Positions 42,973-51,286 of a stretch of DNA of 64,000 nucleotides are shown one piece after another; position 1 is the stretch's first letter, and each line of letters starts with the position of its first letter. The notes under the pieces were generated by a model. The model was given only the letters and a program-made list of their open reading frames with translations, searched no databases and was not told where the DNA came from. The position numbers were made by a program, and so were the translations under genes. This DNA is from G965229605 sp965229605 (GTDB lineage Bacteria; Pseudomonadota; Alphaproteobacteria; CBDDJK01): contig OZ245892.1 of NCBI GenBank assembly GCA_965229605.1, positions 186,001-250,000 on the forward strand, read 5' to 3'.

Positions 42973-44349
42973 ATGACAGATCAAACGCACTTTGCCCAAG
43001 AGGCTTTTTCAAGACTTGAAACCCTGCTTAAAATGGCCAGAGACGGCGGGGCAGACCAGGCCGATGCCCTGTTCGGAGAAAGTATTTCGGCAGAGCAAAA
43101 GGTACGCCTTGGTCGGCTGGAAGAAGCTGAACGGTCGGAATCCCGTCATATTGGATTGCGTTTGCTGATTGGCAAGCGGCAGGCGGCGGTCAGCGGCAAT
43201 GATGTATCGCCAGATGGTCTGGCGCAGCTGGTCGAGCGCGGGCTGGCGATGACGCGGGCGGTGCCGGAAGACCCCTATTGCGGGCTGGCTTCGCCGGATC
43301 AGCTGGCAAGCGATGATCAGCTGGCTGAAAATATGGGCAAGATGGAAACCGCAGACCCCACTATTCCGCAGGAAGAAACCCTGCAAAGCCAGGCTTTAGC
43401 GGTTGAAGAAGCGGCCCGCGCGGTGGCGGGTGTGACCAATTCTGATGGGGCTTCTGCGGCGTGGGGGCATAGCCAGACGGCTTTGATGGCCAGCAATGGC
43501 TTTAAGGGGCTGCGCAACAGCACCCGCCATTCCTTGAGTGGCGAGGCGATTGCAGGCGAAGGCCTTTCGATGGAGACCGACTGGGATTATGCGGTCAAGG
43601 TTTTTGCCGAGGATTTGCCGGACCCTGCGTCGATTGGCAAGAGTGCTGGCGAGCGGGCGGTGGCCAGACTGTCTCCGCGCACGCCGCCAACTGGTAAATT
43701 TCCGATTATTTATGATAAACGGCTGTCAGCCGGGCTGATCCGGGCTTTTGCCGGAGCCATCAACGGGCGCGGGATTGCCCGAAAATCCAGCTTTCTTCTG
43801 GATAAAATGGGGGAGCAAATTTTTCCCGCTGACATCCAGATTATTGATAATCCGCTCAGAAAGCGCGGCCTTGGGGTGCGTGCTTTTGATGCCGAAGGAC
43901 TGCCAACCCGTGCTTTGCATCTGGTTAAAGATGGCGTGCTGCAAAGCTGGCTGCTTGATCTGTCCACTGCCCGCCAGCTTGGGCTTGAAAGCACGGCAAG
44001 TGCGTCACGCGGGGCCGCCAGCCCGCCATCGCCGTCAACCAGCAATCTTTATCTGGATGCCGGGTCCCTGTCGCCGCTTGACCTTTATAAAGACGAGCCA
44101 AAGGCGTTTCTGGTCACCCATTTGATGGGGATGGGGGTCAATGGCGTTACCGGCGATTACAGTCAGGGTGCCGCCGGTTTCTGGCTTGAAAAAGGAGAGA
44201 TTGTTCATCCGGTCAACGAAGCGACGATAGCCGGCAATCTTCTGGATATGTTCCAGAATCTGGTGGCGGCGAATGATCTGGAATTTAATGGCTCCACCAA
44301 TGCGCCAAGCTTGCGGATTGACGGCATGACAGTCGCAGCCGGATCATAG
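42973..44349 (+). CDS. pmbA: TldD/PmbA family protein, PmbA (TldE) type
   Basis: The PmbA/TldE subunit pairs with TldD to form a metallopeptidase that degrades unfolded peptides and matures some modified peptides. In the known structure the metal is held by TldD, not PmbA. The 458-residue protein shows QADALFGESISAEQKVRLGR, GLRLLIGKRQAAVSGND and LYLDAGSLSPLDLYKDEP. The C-terminal GVTGDYSQGAAGFWLEKGEI is the family signature. No tldD is in the window. It lies between purD and pccB in one transcriptional direction. Confidence 0.93.
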   Translation: MTDQTHFAQEAFSRLETLLKMARDGGADQADALFGESISAEQKVRLGRLEEAERSESRHIGLRLLIGKRQAAVSGNDVSPDGLAQLVERGLAMTRAVPEDPYCGLASPDQLASDDQLAENMGKMETADPTIPQEETLQSQALAVEEAARAVAGVTNSDGASAAWGHSQTALMASNGFKGLRNSTRHSLSGEAIAGEGLSMETDWDYAVKVFAEDLPDPASIGKSAGERAVARLSPRTPPTGKFPIIYDKRLSAGLIRAFAGAINGRGIARKSSFLLDKMGEQIFPADIQIIDNPLRKRGLGVRAFDAEGLPTRALHLVKDGVLQSWLLDLSTARQLGLESTASASRGAASPPSPSTSNLYLDAGSLSPLDLYKDEPKAFLVTHLMGMGVNGVTGDYSQGAAGFWLEKGEIVHPVNEATIAGNLLDMFQNLVAANDLEFNGSTNAPSLRIDGMTVAAGS

Positions 44350-44374
44350 ATGGTTGGGGAGCAGGGTAAAAATA

Positions 44375-45907
44375 ATGCAGCATATTCTTGAAGAACTGGA
44401 AAAGCGGCGGGAAATGGCCCGCGCTGGCGGTGGGCAAAAACGGATTGATGCCCAACATGCAAAAGGCAAACTCACCGCCCGGGAACGGCTGGATATCCTT
44501 TTCGATCCCGACAGTTTTGAAGAATATGATATGTTTGTTGAACATAACTGCACCGATTTTGGCATGGAAGAAAACAAAATCCCGGGCGATGGTGTGGTCA
44601 CCGGACACGGGCTGATTTATGGGCGGCCTGTTTTTGCCTTTAGCCAGGATTTTACCGTGCTTGGCGGGTCTTTGTCTGAAGCCCATGCCGGGAAAATCTG
44701 TAAAATCATGGATCAGGCCATGAAAGTCGGGGCCCCGGTGATTGGACTGAATGATTCCGGCGGCGCGCGTATTCAAGAAGGCGTGGCCTCGCTTGCTGGC
44801 TATGCAGAAGTTTTTCAACGCAATGTGCTGGCTTCCGGGGTGGTGCCGCAGATTTCCATGATCATGGGGCCTTGTGCAGGCGGGGCCGTCTATTCCCCGG
44901 CAATGACCGATTTTATCTTTATGGTCGAAGACAGTGCCTATATGTTCGTGACCGGGCCAGATGTGGTCAAGACGGTGACCAATGAAATTGTCAGTGCCGA
45001 AGAACTGGGCGGGGCCAAGACCCATACCACCCGTTCAGGCGTGGCCGACCTTTCTTTTGTCAACGAGCTGGAAGCCCTGGAACAGCTGCGCCGCTTTATG
45101 AATTTTCTACCAGAATCCAACCGCAGCCCGCTGCCTGTCCAGAATGTCGGCGATCCGGTTGACCGGGTTGAACCTGCGCTGGACAGTTTGCTGCCGGATA
45201 ATCCCAATCAGCCCTATGATATGAAAGAATTGATCTATAAACTTGTCGATTCTGGTGATTTCTTTGAATTACAACCCAATTATGCCGCCAATATTGTGAT
45301 TGGCCTTGCCCGTATTGACGGCTATCCGGTCGGAATTGTTGCCAATCAACCCATGGTGCTGGCTGGCTGTCTTGATATTGCCAGTTCGATCAAAGCCGCC
45401 CGTTTTGTGCGATTCCTTGATGCTTTCAATATTCCGATTGTCACCCTGGTTGATGTCCCCGGCTTCCTGCCCGGCACCGCCCAGGAATACGGCGGTATCA
45501 TCAAACATGGGGCCAAACTGCTTTATGCCTATGCCGAGGCCACTGTCCCCAAAGTGACGGTCGTCACACGTAAAGCCTATGGAGGCGCGTATGACGTAAT
45601 GTCGTCCAAACATTTAAGAGGAGATATCAACTACGCGTGGCCTTCAGCAGAAATCGCTGTGATGGGGCCAAAAGGGGCCGTCGAAATTATTTTCCGCCAG
45701 TCCCGCGATAATCCGGATGAGCTTAAAAAGCATGAAGAAGACTATCGCGCCCTTTTTGCCAATCCGTTTGTTGCCGGGGCCAAGGGCTTTATTGACGATG
45801 TCATCATGCCGCATAACAGCCGCAAACGGGTCGCCGGGGCCTTGAAGCTTCTGCGCAATAAAAAACTCGACAATCCCTGGAAAAAGCACGGGACCATGCC
45901 GCTTTAG
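44375..45907 (+). CDS. pccB: Propionyl-CoA carboxylase beta chain (acyl-CoA carboxyltransferase)
   Basis: Carboxyltransferase subunit that moves CO2 from biotin to propionyl-CoA, giving methylmalonyl-CoA. ATG 44375 with AGGG upstream gives 510 residues, the usual PccB length; TTG 44354 would add seven. Signatures are KLTARERLDILFDPDSFEEY, LNDSGGARIQEGVASLAGYA, GPCAGGAVYSPAMTDF and KAYGGAYDVMSSKHLRGD. The biotin-carrying alpha subunit and methylmalonyl-CoA mutase, often nearby in this group, are not in the window. The acyl-CoA preference is inferred from similarity. Confidence 0.93.
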   Translation: MQHILEELEKRREMARAGGGQKRIDAQHAKGKLTARERLDILFDPDSFEEYDMFVEHNCTDFGMEENKIPGDGVVTGHGLIYGRPVFAFSQDFTVLGGSLSEAHAGKICKIMDQAMKVGAPVIGLNDSGGARIQEGVASLAGYAEVFQRNVLASGVVPQISMIMGPCAGGAVYSPAMTDFIFMVEDSAYMFVTGPDVVKTVTNEIVSAEELGGAKTHTTRSGVADLSFVNELEALEQLRRFMNFLPESNRSPLPVQNVGDPVDRVEPALDSLLPDNPNQPYDMKELIYKLVDSGDFFELQPNYAANIVIGLARIDGYPVGIVANQPMVLAGCLDIASSIKAARFVRFLDAFNIPIVTLVDVPGFLPGTAQEYGGIIKHGAKLLYAYAEATVPKVTVVTRKAYGGAYDVMSSKHLRGDINYAWPSAEIAVMGPKGAVEIIFRQSRDNPDELKKHEEDYRALFANPFVAGAKGFIDDVIMPHNSRKRVAGALKLLRNKKLDNPWKKHGTMPL

Positions 45908-45921
45908 GGGTCCTGACTCTG
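45906..45921. repeat. 16-bp palindromic repeat, degenerate copy C
   Basis: AGGGGTCCTGACTCTG matches the element in 12 of 16 bases, including the GGGTCCTGAC core. It overlaps the pccB stop codon, as copy A overlaps the dnaB stop. Confidence 0.5.
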
Positions 45922-45993
45922 GTCAAAATCTTTCCTGATTTCATATAAACTTCTCAAACAAAAACTCTTTAATTTTGCCTCCAATTTTTAAAT

Positions 45994-46059
45994 CCTGTCG
46001 TTTAATACTTTAATGCAAAGTTTTTTATTTACTTTTTGCTTTAAATACTTTAAAACAGG
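45994..46059. terminator. AT-rich imperfect inverted repeat after pccB
   Basis: CCTGT..TTTAA..ACTTTAA.GCAAAG on the left is mirrored by CTTT..GCTTTAAATACTTTAAAACAGG on the right, with a T-rich centre. It could end pccB transcription or be an operator for the tolC-like gene. Pairing is imperfect and strength is uncertain. Confidence 0.3.
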
Positions 46060-46077
46060 TGGAATCTATTCTTATGC

Positions 46078-46123
46078 CCTTCAGAAAGATGTGGGCAGAG
46101 CCTTCAAAAAGACGTGGGCAAAG
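46078..46123 (+). repeat. 23-bp tandem duplication just upstream of the tolC-like start
   Basis: Two adjacent units, 46078-46100 and 46101-46123, match at 20 of 23 bases. Both contain CCTTCA and GTGGGCA. The second ends on the AAG of the presumed ribosome-binding site AAGGA for ATG 46135. Confidence 0.85.
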
Positions 46124-46134
46124 GATGCGTTAGA

Positions 46135-47835
46135 ATGACGGATAACTGCATGAAAAAGCAGCCATTTATCAAACAGCCAGGGAATCGGCATGCTGCCGCA
46201 TGGACGGCTGTGCATAAAGGTCCGTCATCGCTTTTTTCGCGTTTTGGAGTGGGCATTTTTTCAGTTGCGCTGATTTCAGCCAGTGCCCTCATTGGCGAAA
46301 CCGCCTGGCAGCTGGCCACCCAGACCGGTTCTGTCATGGCGCAGCAACAATCAACCGCACAACAGCTTACAGGCGCCCCGTCTGCCCCGCGCGTGCAAGC
46401 ACAGCAAAATCAGCGAGCCGGTGCGGCGCGTGGATCAAATAATGAATTGATGGATGTTGGACGGGTTCTTGGCTTTAGTCCAGAGCCAGGGTCAATCACC
46501 CCCGGACCTGAATATTTAACGCTTTATGACGTTATTCAGGCTTTATTTAACCATAATCCGAAAATCAGGGCAGACCGGCAGTCTCTTGCGGCTGCACAAG
46601 CTGCGATTCGCGGGGCGGAGGCAGAATTTCTGCCGGTGGTTTCATTGAATGCGAATGTCACGCGCTCCACTGCGGAGGCTCTTGAGGATGACGAGGCAGA
46701 GGGGATCGAAACGGGTGATTGGGAATCCTTTACCTCTAATCGGCTGGAGCTGGTTTTGCAGCAACAGCTGTATGATTTTGGTTTTCGCCAAAATGTTCTT
46801 GAAGGCGCAAAAGCCGATTATCGTAGCAAGCGGGCCGCTTTCCAGTCCCTGATTGAAGAAAAAATCACTGAAGTGATCGGCCTGTATAGCGAATTGCGCC
46901 GCGCCACCATGCAGTATCGAAGCCTGCGCAGCTATTATTCGCAAGCCCTTGAACTCTTTACAGTGGTCAAGGACCGGACCGATAATGATCTGGCTCCGCA
47001 GTCTGAGCTTGAATATGTCCGCTTGCAGTTGGCTGAAGTACGCCAGCAAATTGCCCAGTCAGAATCGCGGATTATTCAAAGCCGCCGTGCCTTTGAACAG
47101 GAAATTGGCATTTGGCCGCAGCAGTTGGCGGCCATGCCGCTTATTCCGGTCGAACGGATCAGCCAGCTGGCAACACCTGAATCGCTGATCAGCCGCTCGG
47201 CCCAGATTGAAGAAGTCTATGCAGAAACCGACCGGCGGATTGCCGATTTACGCACCAGTGAAAGCCAGGCCTTGCCCAGCGTCGGGCTGGAAGTCACCGG
47301 CTATCGGGAAGCCAATGCCTCCAATTCTGATGCGACAGGCTATGGAGCCGACGGCGTTGTCAGCATGAGCTGGACCCTCTTTGATGGCGGACGCAATGCG
47401 GCGGGTAAAGAACAGGCCCTGCACCAGTTGCGCCAAAGCCGCTTTGCTGCGGATTACATCGTTGAACGGGCCAAGGGCGATGCCATGCGCCGCCTGATTG
47501 AAGTCAAACAGGCCAATGCGGAAATTGAAACCGTGCGGGCGATGATTGCCTCATCAGACAGAATTATCCAGCATAACGTCCGCTTGTTCCAGGCCGGACT
47601 GGTGTCGGCAACCTTTATGATCGGGTCTTTGCGCGAACGGGCCTTTTACCGCATCCGGCTGGTTGATCTGGAGCATGGACGCGCGGTGTCCGGCTTTGGC
47701 TATGCGCTGGCCATGGGGATTCTGCCCGAACAGCTTGGCATTGATATTGATATCCTGATTGACGATCTGGCACCGCCAGCACAAATGCCGGGCGACACCA
47801 TGCAATTTGCTTCCGACCTTTATCAGGAGCGTTGA
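46135..47835 (+). CDS. tolC: TolC family outer-membrane efflux/secretion channel
   Basis: Trimeric outer-membrane channel used by type I secretion and efflux systems. ATG 46135 has AAGGA at 46121-46125; the earlier GTG 46114 lies inside a tandem repeat and is unlikely. A long N-region is followed by the hydrophobic segment VGIFSVALISASALIGETAW, with probable signal cleavage near SVMA/QQQ. The mature part holds the duplicated outer-membrane efflux helices: LYDVIQALFNHNPKIRADRQ, LVLQQQLYDFGFRQN and VSMSWTLFDGGRNAAGKEQA. No ABC transporter or membrane-fusion gene adjoins. It is a candidate export channel for the giant RTX protein, by inference only. Confidence 0.88.
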   Translation: MTDNCMKKQPFIKQPGNRHAAAWTAVHKGPSSLFSRFGVGIFSVALISASALIGETAWQLATQTGSVMAQQQSTAQQLTGAPSAPRVQAQQNQRAGAARGSNNELMDVGRVLGFSPEPGSITPGPEYLTLYDVIQALFNHNPKIRADRQSLAAAQAAIRGAEAEFLPVVSLNANVTRSTAEALEDDEAEGIETGDWESFTSNRLELVLQQQLYDFGFRQNVLEGAKADYRSKRAAFQSLIEEKITEVIGLYSELRRATMQYRSLRSYYSQALELFTVVKDRTDNDLAPQSELEYVRLQLAEVRQQIAQSESRIIQSRRAFEQEIGIWPQQLAAMPLIPVERISQLATPESLISRSAQIEEVYAETDRRIADLRTSESQALPSVGLEVTGYREANASNSDATGYGADGVVSMSWTLFDGGRNAAGKEQALHQLRQSRFAADYIVERAKGDAMRRLIEVKQANAEIETVRAMIASSDRIIQHNVRLFQAGLVSATFMIGSLRERAFYRIRLVDLEHGRAVSGFGYALAMGILPEQLGIDIDILIDDLAPPAQMPGDTMQFASDLYQER

Positions 47836-47853
47836 TTTTTCAGGAGCGTTGAT
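47824..47853 (+). repeat. 13-bp direct duplication at the end of the tolC-like gene
   Basis: CAGGAGCGTTGAT occurs at 47824-47836 and 47841-47853, a period of 17 bp. The first copy includes the TGA stop of the tolC-like gene. Confidence 0.8.
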
Positions 47854-47884
47854 CTGGTCCTGATTTCGTGCATATACTCTTTAT

Positions 47885-48499
47885 ATGCTGCTTGCCGATA
47901 CACTCCATCAAGACCTTGATGACCTGGCCGAACAGGACCCCGATATAAAACGTGCGCTTGAGGCCAGTGGCTATCCGCCTGTGCGCCACGAGCCAGACGG
48001 GTTTCGCGCCCTCCTCCATACGATAGTTGCCCAGCAGATTTCAAAAGCGGCGGCGGCTTCCATCCTCAACCGGGTCACTGCGCTGGTGCCAGAAGTAACT
48101 GCCCGCACCATCGGGGAACTGGACCGCGACATGCTGCGCAAGGCCGGGCTTTCAGGGCGTAAATGCGATTATGTATATGGTCTTTGTGCTGCCATTGAAA
48201 GCGGGGACCTTGATTTTCAAAAACTGGTGCAAAGCTCTGATCAGGAGGTGATGAAAGCCATTACTGCCCTGCGCGGATTTGGACCGTGGAGTGGCAAGGT
48301 CTTTTTGCTTTTTTGTCTGGGACGGCGTGATGTCTTTCCGGGCGATGATCTGGCTTTGATGGAATCGCTTGGCCGGTTAAAGCAGCTTCCCAACCGCCCG
48401 ACCGCAAAGGAGGCCGAAGCTTTGACAGAAGCCTGGAAGCCCCGGCGCAGTGCAGCCGCCCTGTTGCTGTGGCATATCTATCGAAGTGGCTTGCCATAA
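47885..48499 (+). CDS. DNA-3-methyladenine glycosylase II (AlkA-like HhH-GPD)
   Basis: Base-excision repair glycosylase of the helix-hairpin-helix GPD superfamily that removes alkylated purines. The 204-residue protein has LLHTIVAQQISKAAAASILN, the HhH motif ITALRGFGPWSGKVFLL and the catalytic aspartate in DVFPGDDLAL. It lacks the N-terminal TBP-like domain of E. coli AlkA and the C-terminal FeS cluster of EndoIII/MutY. The compact form is like that of many environmental bacteria. It has no adjacent ada gene. Confidence 0.9.
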   Translation: MLLADTLHQDLDDLAEQDPDIKRALEASGYPPVRHEPDGFRALLHTIVAQQISKAAAASILNRVTALVPEVTARTIGELDRDMLRKAGLSGRKCDYVYGLCAAIESGDLDFQKLVQSSDQEVMKAITALRGFGPWSGKVFLLFCLGRRDVFPGDDLALMESLGRLKQLPNRPTAKEAEALTEAWKPRRSAAALLLWHIYRSGLP

Positions 48500-48532
48500 A
48501 CAAAACAGCATGGTAGCGCGATGAGTGGGCGT

Positions 48533-48594
48533 CCGTGAAAAAAGAGAGTAAGCGGAGCAAAGAAAGCAAGCGGAACGAGGGACTTTTTTCACGG
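48533..48594. repeat. 12-bp perfect inverted repeat flanking a purine-rich spacer
   Basis: CCGTGAAAAAAG (48533-48544) pairs exactly with CTTTTTTCACGG (48583-48594). The 38-base spacer is purine-rich and contains two AAGCGGA-like repeats (near 48550 and 48568). It fills most of the gap between the AlkA-like and EamA genes. It could be a terminator or a small palindromic element. Confidence 0.6.
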
Positions 48595-48604
48595 AGAGCA
48601 TTTT

Positions 48605-49564
48605 ATGCCTAAAGGCGCAAATATTTTGTCCCTTAATAAAATCACACATAAAATCACACCGGCGGGCATCAAGCTGGGACTGCTCGGCATCGGTTTTTGC
48701 CTGATCTGGAGTTCAGCCTTTATCACCGGAAAAATGGTGGTCGGACTTGCCCCGCCGCACAGTTTTCTATCCGCCCGGTTTCTGATTGCCGGGTTGATCC
48801 TGGCCATGGCCGTTGTGATAATCAATCGCTCTTCCTTGATTCTGTCCCGCCAGGAACTAACCACCGGCACCGTTCTTGGCATCTTGAACAATGCCATCTA
48901 TCTTGGCCTCTGCTGGTATGCCTTTACCATCACAAGTGCCGGGATGGTCGCCATCATTGCCGGGCTGGGACCGCTGATGACTGCCGCGATTGCCCATTTC
49001 TGGTTACAGGACCGGCTTAACTGGCGCAAAATAATCGGGCTGGCCCTTGGCCTGTCCGGGGCCTGGTGGATTATCTTCGCCCGCATCAATCCTGATAATG
49101 TCGATATTTTACCCGTGCATAGTGATTCTCCGCTCGGGATCACGCTGGCCTTCATCGGGGTGCTGGCCTTGTCGCTGGGCACCGTCGTTTATCGCCGCTA
49201 TGGAGCCGGTGAACATAATGACCCCGTCCGCATGAATATGATCCAGAATTTTGCCTCTGGTCTGGTGCTTGTCCCCTTTGCGCTTTTTGAAGACTGGAGC
49301 AGCATACAATTCACGCCAGAACTTGGCCTTCTGCTGTTCTATACGGTGTTCGTGATTTCTATTCTGGCCTTGCTGATGTGGTTTGCCATGATCCGGCTGG
49401 CCGGAGCCAGCGCAGCCAGCAGCTTTCTCTTCCTCAATCCCGGGCTGGCCCTGATTTTTGCCTGGCTGATTTTAGGCGAAGCCGTCAGCATCACCGACCT
49501 TTTGGGAATTATCCCGATTGCACTCGGCATTGCGCTTGTCAGTCAGCCGTCTCATCGTCGATAA
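48605..49564 (+). CDS. EamA/DMT-family transporter
   Basis: Inner-membrane metabolite transporter of 319 residues with about ten membrane segments in two EamA repeats. The first starts LGIGFCLIWSSAFITGKMVV and the second starts ITLAFIGVLALSLGTVVYRR. The repeat signature LNPGLALIFAWLILGEAV is near the end. Members export amino acids, nucleosides or other small metabolites; the substrate is not predictable. It is followed by the MttB-family gene after 107 bp. Confidence 0.85.
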   Translation: MPKGANILSLNKITHKITPAGIKLGLLGIGFCLIWSSAFITGKMVVGLAPPHSFLSARFLIAGLILAMAVVIINRSSLILSRQELTTGTVLGILNNAIYLGLCWYAFTITSAGMVAIIAGLGPLMTAAIAHFWLQDRLNWRKIIGLALGLSGAWWIIFARINPDNVDILPVHSDSPLGITLAFIGVLALSLGTVVYRRYGAGEHNDPVRMNMIQNFASGLVLVPFALFEDWSSIQFTPELGLLLFYTVFVISILALLMWFAMIRLAGASAASSFLFLNPGLALIFAWLILGEAVSITDLLGIIPIALGIALVSQPSHRR

Positions 49565-49671
49565 CGGGGAAATGGATAATAAATGAAGGCGGAAATCAAG
49601 GCACAGGATTTGCAGTCCATTTTGTAAATATTTTATCGTTTATGTGTCGTTTCTATGGGAGGATTGATAAA

Positions 49672-51279
49672 ATGAGCCAGAATAATACCGATTTTACCGT
49701 TGAGTCGGACCCGTCTCTTTCTGAATCTGGCCTTTCTGCCCCTGCTGGGCGCGGAAAACGGGCAGGCGGACGCTCAGCGCGCTGGGCCTTGCGGCTGGCG
49801 CCTTTGACCGAAGAATTGCGCCCGGTGCGGGCGGGCCTGTCTGGCGGGCAATATCAACCGCTCAGCGATGATGCCACACAGATGATCCACGAAGCCGCCT
49901 TGAGTGTTCTTTCAGACATCGGAATCAGCCAGGCCCCTGCCAGCGGCACGGCGGCTCTGGTCAAAGCCGGGGCGATTGAAACCCCCGAAGGCCGTTTGCT
50001 CTTTCCGCGCGACCTGATTGAAAAAACACTTGAAAAAGCCGCCCGCAAAATTGTCCTGCCCGCTCAAAATCCCAAACATGATCTGCATTTGTCAGGATCA
50101 AAAGTGCATTTTGGAACCGCCGGAGCCGCCGTCCATCTGGTCGATTGCACCGGTAAAATGTACCGCGAATCGACTTTGCAGGACCTATACGATGCTGCCC
50201 GGATTGTTGATACGCTTGATAATGCGCATTTCTTTCAACGCCCGATGGTGTGTCGTGATATCCCGGACAATGCTGAAATGGATATCAATACGGTCTATGC
50301 CAGTGTCAGCGGGACAACCAAACATGTCGGCACCAGTTTTTTTGATCCCGAATATCTGGAACGGACAATGCCGATGCTGCATTTGATCGCGGGCGGCGAA
50401 GAAGCCTGGCGCGCGCGGCCTTTTGTGTCGCTGTCTTGCACCTTTGTGGTGCCGCCGCTGCGCTTTGCCACGGAAGCCTGTCTGGTTATGGAGCGCGCCA
50501 TCTCCAAAGGCATGCCGGTTTTATTGCTCTCTGCCGCACAGGCCGGCGCGACCTCGCCAGCCTCCATCGCCGGGACCGTGGTTCAGGCCATTGCAGAATG
50601 TCTGGCTGGCCTGACCTATGTCAATGCGATATCGCCCGGCTATCCGGCTATTTTTGGGCCCTGGCCTTTTGTGTCAGACTTGCGGACCGGGGCCATGTCT
50701 GGCGGGTCGGCAGAACAGGCTCTGATCACCGCTGCTTGCGCCCATATGGGACGATTCTATGGCTTGCCAACCGGCTCGGCCGCCGGAATGAGCGACGCCA
50801 AACTCCCCGATGGACAGGCTGGCTATGAAAAAGGACTAAGCGTCGTCATGGCAGGCCTGGCCGGGCTGAATATGGTCTATGAAAGCATCGGGATGCAGGC
50901 CTCCTTGATGGGATGGTGCCACGAAGGAGCAATCATCGATAATGATATGATTGCCATGGCCCTACGCACCGTGCGCGGCATAGAGGTCGATGAATCCAGT
51001 CTCTCGCTCGATACAATCCGCGATGTCGTGCTGTCCGGCCCCGGCCATTATCTCGGCCATCAGGATACCTTAAACCGGATGCAGCGCGATTATGTCTATC
51101 CAATGCTTGGAGATCGAACCTCCCCCAAAGGATGGGTCGAAATCGGACGGCCCGACCTGATCGAAAATGCTCGCCAGCAAAAAGAACGCATCTTGTCTTC
51201 GCATATTCCCGACCATATCGACAAGACAATGGATCAGCATATCCGCGATATGGTGCCAGTGCATTTGCCGCCCCGTTAA
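49672..51279 (+). CDS. Trimethylamine methyltransferase (MttB) family protein, non-pyrrolysine
   Basis: Corrinoid-dependent methyltransferase superfamily protein of 535 residues. A strong GGGAGG at 49657-49662 fixes the ATG at 49672; the frame is open upstream into the EamA gene. Conserved segments are AALSVLSDIGISQAPASGTA, HFGTAGAAVHLVD, LSAAQAGATSPASIAGTVVQ and GWCHEGAIIDNDMI. There is no in-frame TAG at the place where methanogen MttB has pyrrolysine. Such homologues include glycine-betaine and proline-betaine methyltransferases. No corrinoid protein or reactivase gene is nearby, so the methyl donor is unknown. Confidence 0.88.
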   Translation: MSQNNTDFTVESDPSLSESGLSAPAGRGKRAGGRSARWALRLAPLTEELRPVRAGLSGGQYQPLSDDATQMIHEAALSVLSDIGISQAPASGTAALVKAGAIETPEGRLLFPRDLIEKTLEKAARKIVLPAQNPKHDLHLSGSKVHFGTAGAAVHLVDCTGKMYRESTLQDLYDAARIVDTLDNAHFFQRPMVCRDIPDNAEMDINTVYASVSGTTKHVGTSFFDPEYLERTMPMLHLIAGGEEAWRARPFVSLSCTFVVPPLRFATEACLVMERAISKGMPVLLLSAAQAGATSPASIAGTVVQAIAECLAGLTYVNAISPGYPAIFGPWPFVSDLRTGAMSGGSAEQALITAACAHMGRFYGLPTGSAAGMSDAKLPDGQAGYEKGLSVVMAGLAGLNMVYESIGMQASLMGWCHEGAIIDNDMIAMALRTVRGIEVDESSLSLDTIRDVVLSGPGHYLGHQDTLNRMQRDYVYPMLGDRTSPKGWVEIGRPDLIENARQQKERILSSHIPDHIDKTMDQHIRDMVPVHLPPR

Positions 51280-51286
51280 TATATAA

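Noticed and set aside
44285..45025. 246-codon open frame on the minus strand
   Set aside because: Antisense to pmbA and pccB; histidine- and proline-rich without domain signatures.
49378..49671. N-terminal extension of the MttB-family protein
   Set aside because: This stretch overlaps the EamA transporter gene in another frame and lacks conservation; a strong GGGAGG places the start at 49672.
49672..51279. Pyrrolysine-containing methyltransferase
   Set aside because: No in-frame TAG occurs within the gene, and no pyl genes are seen.
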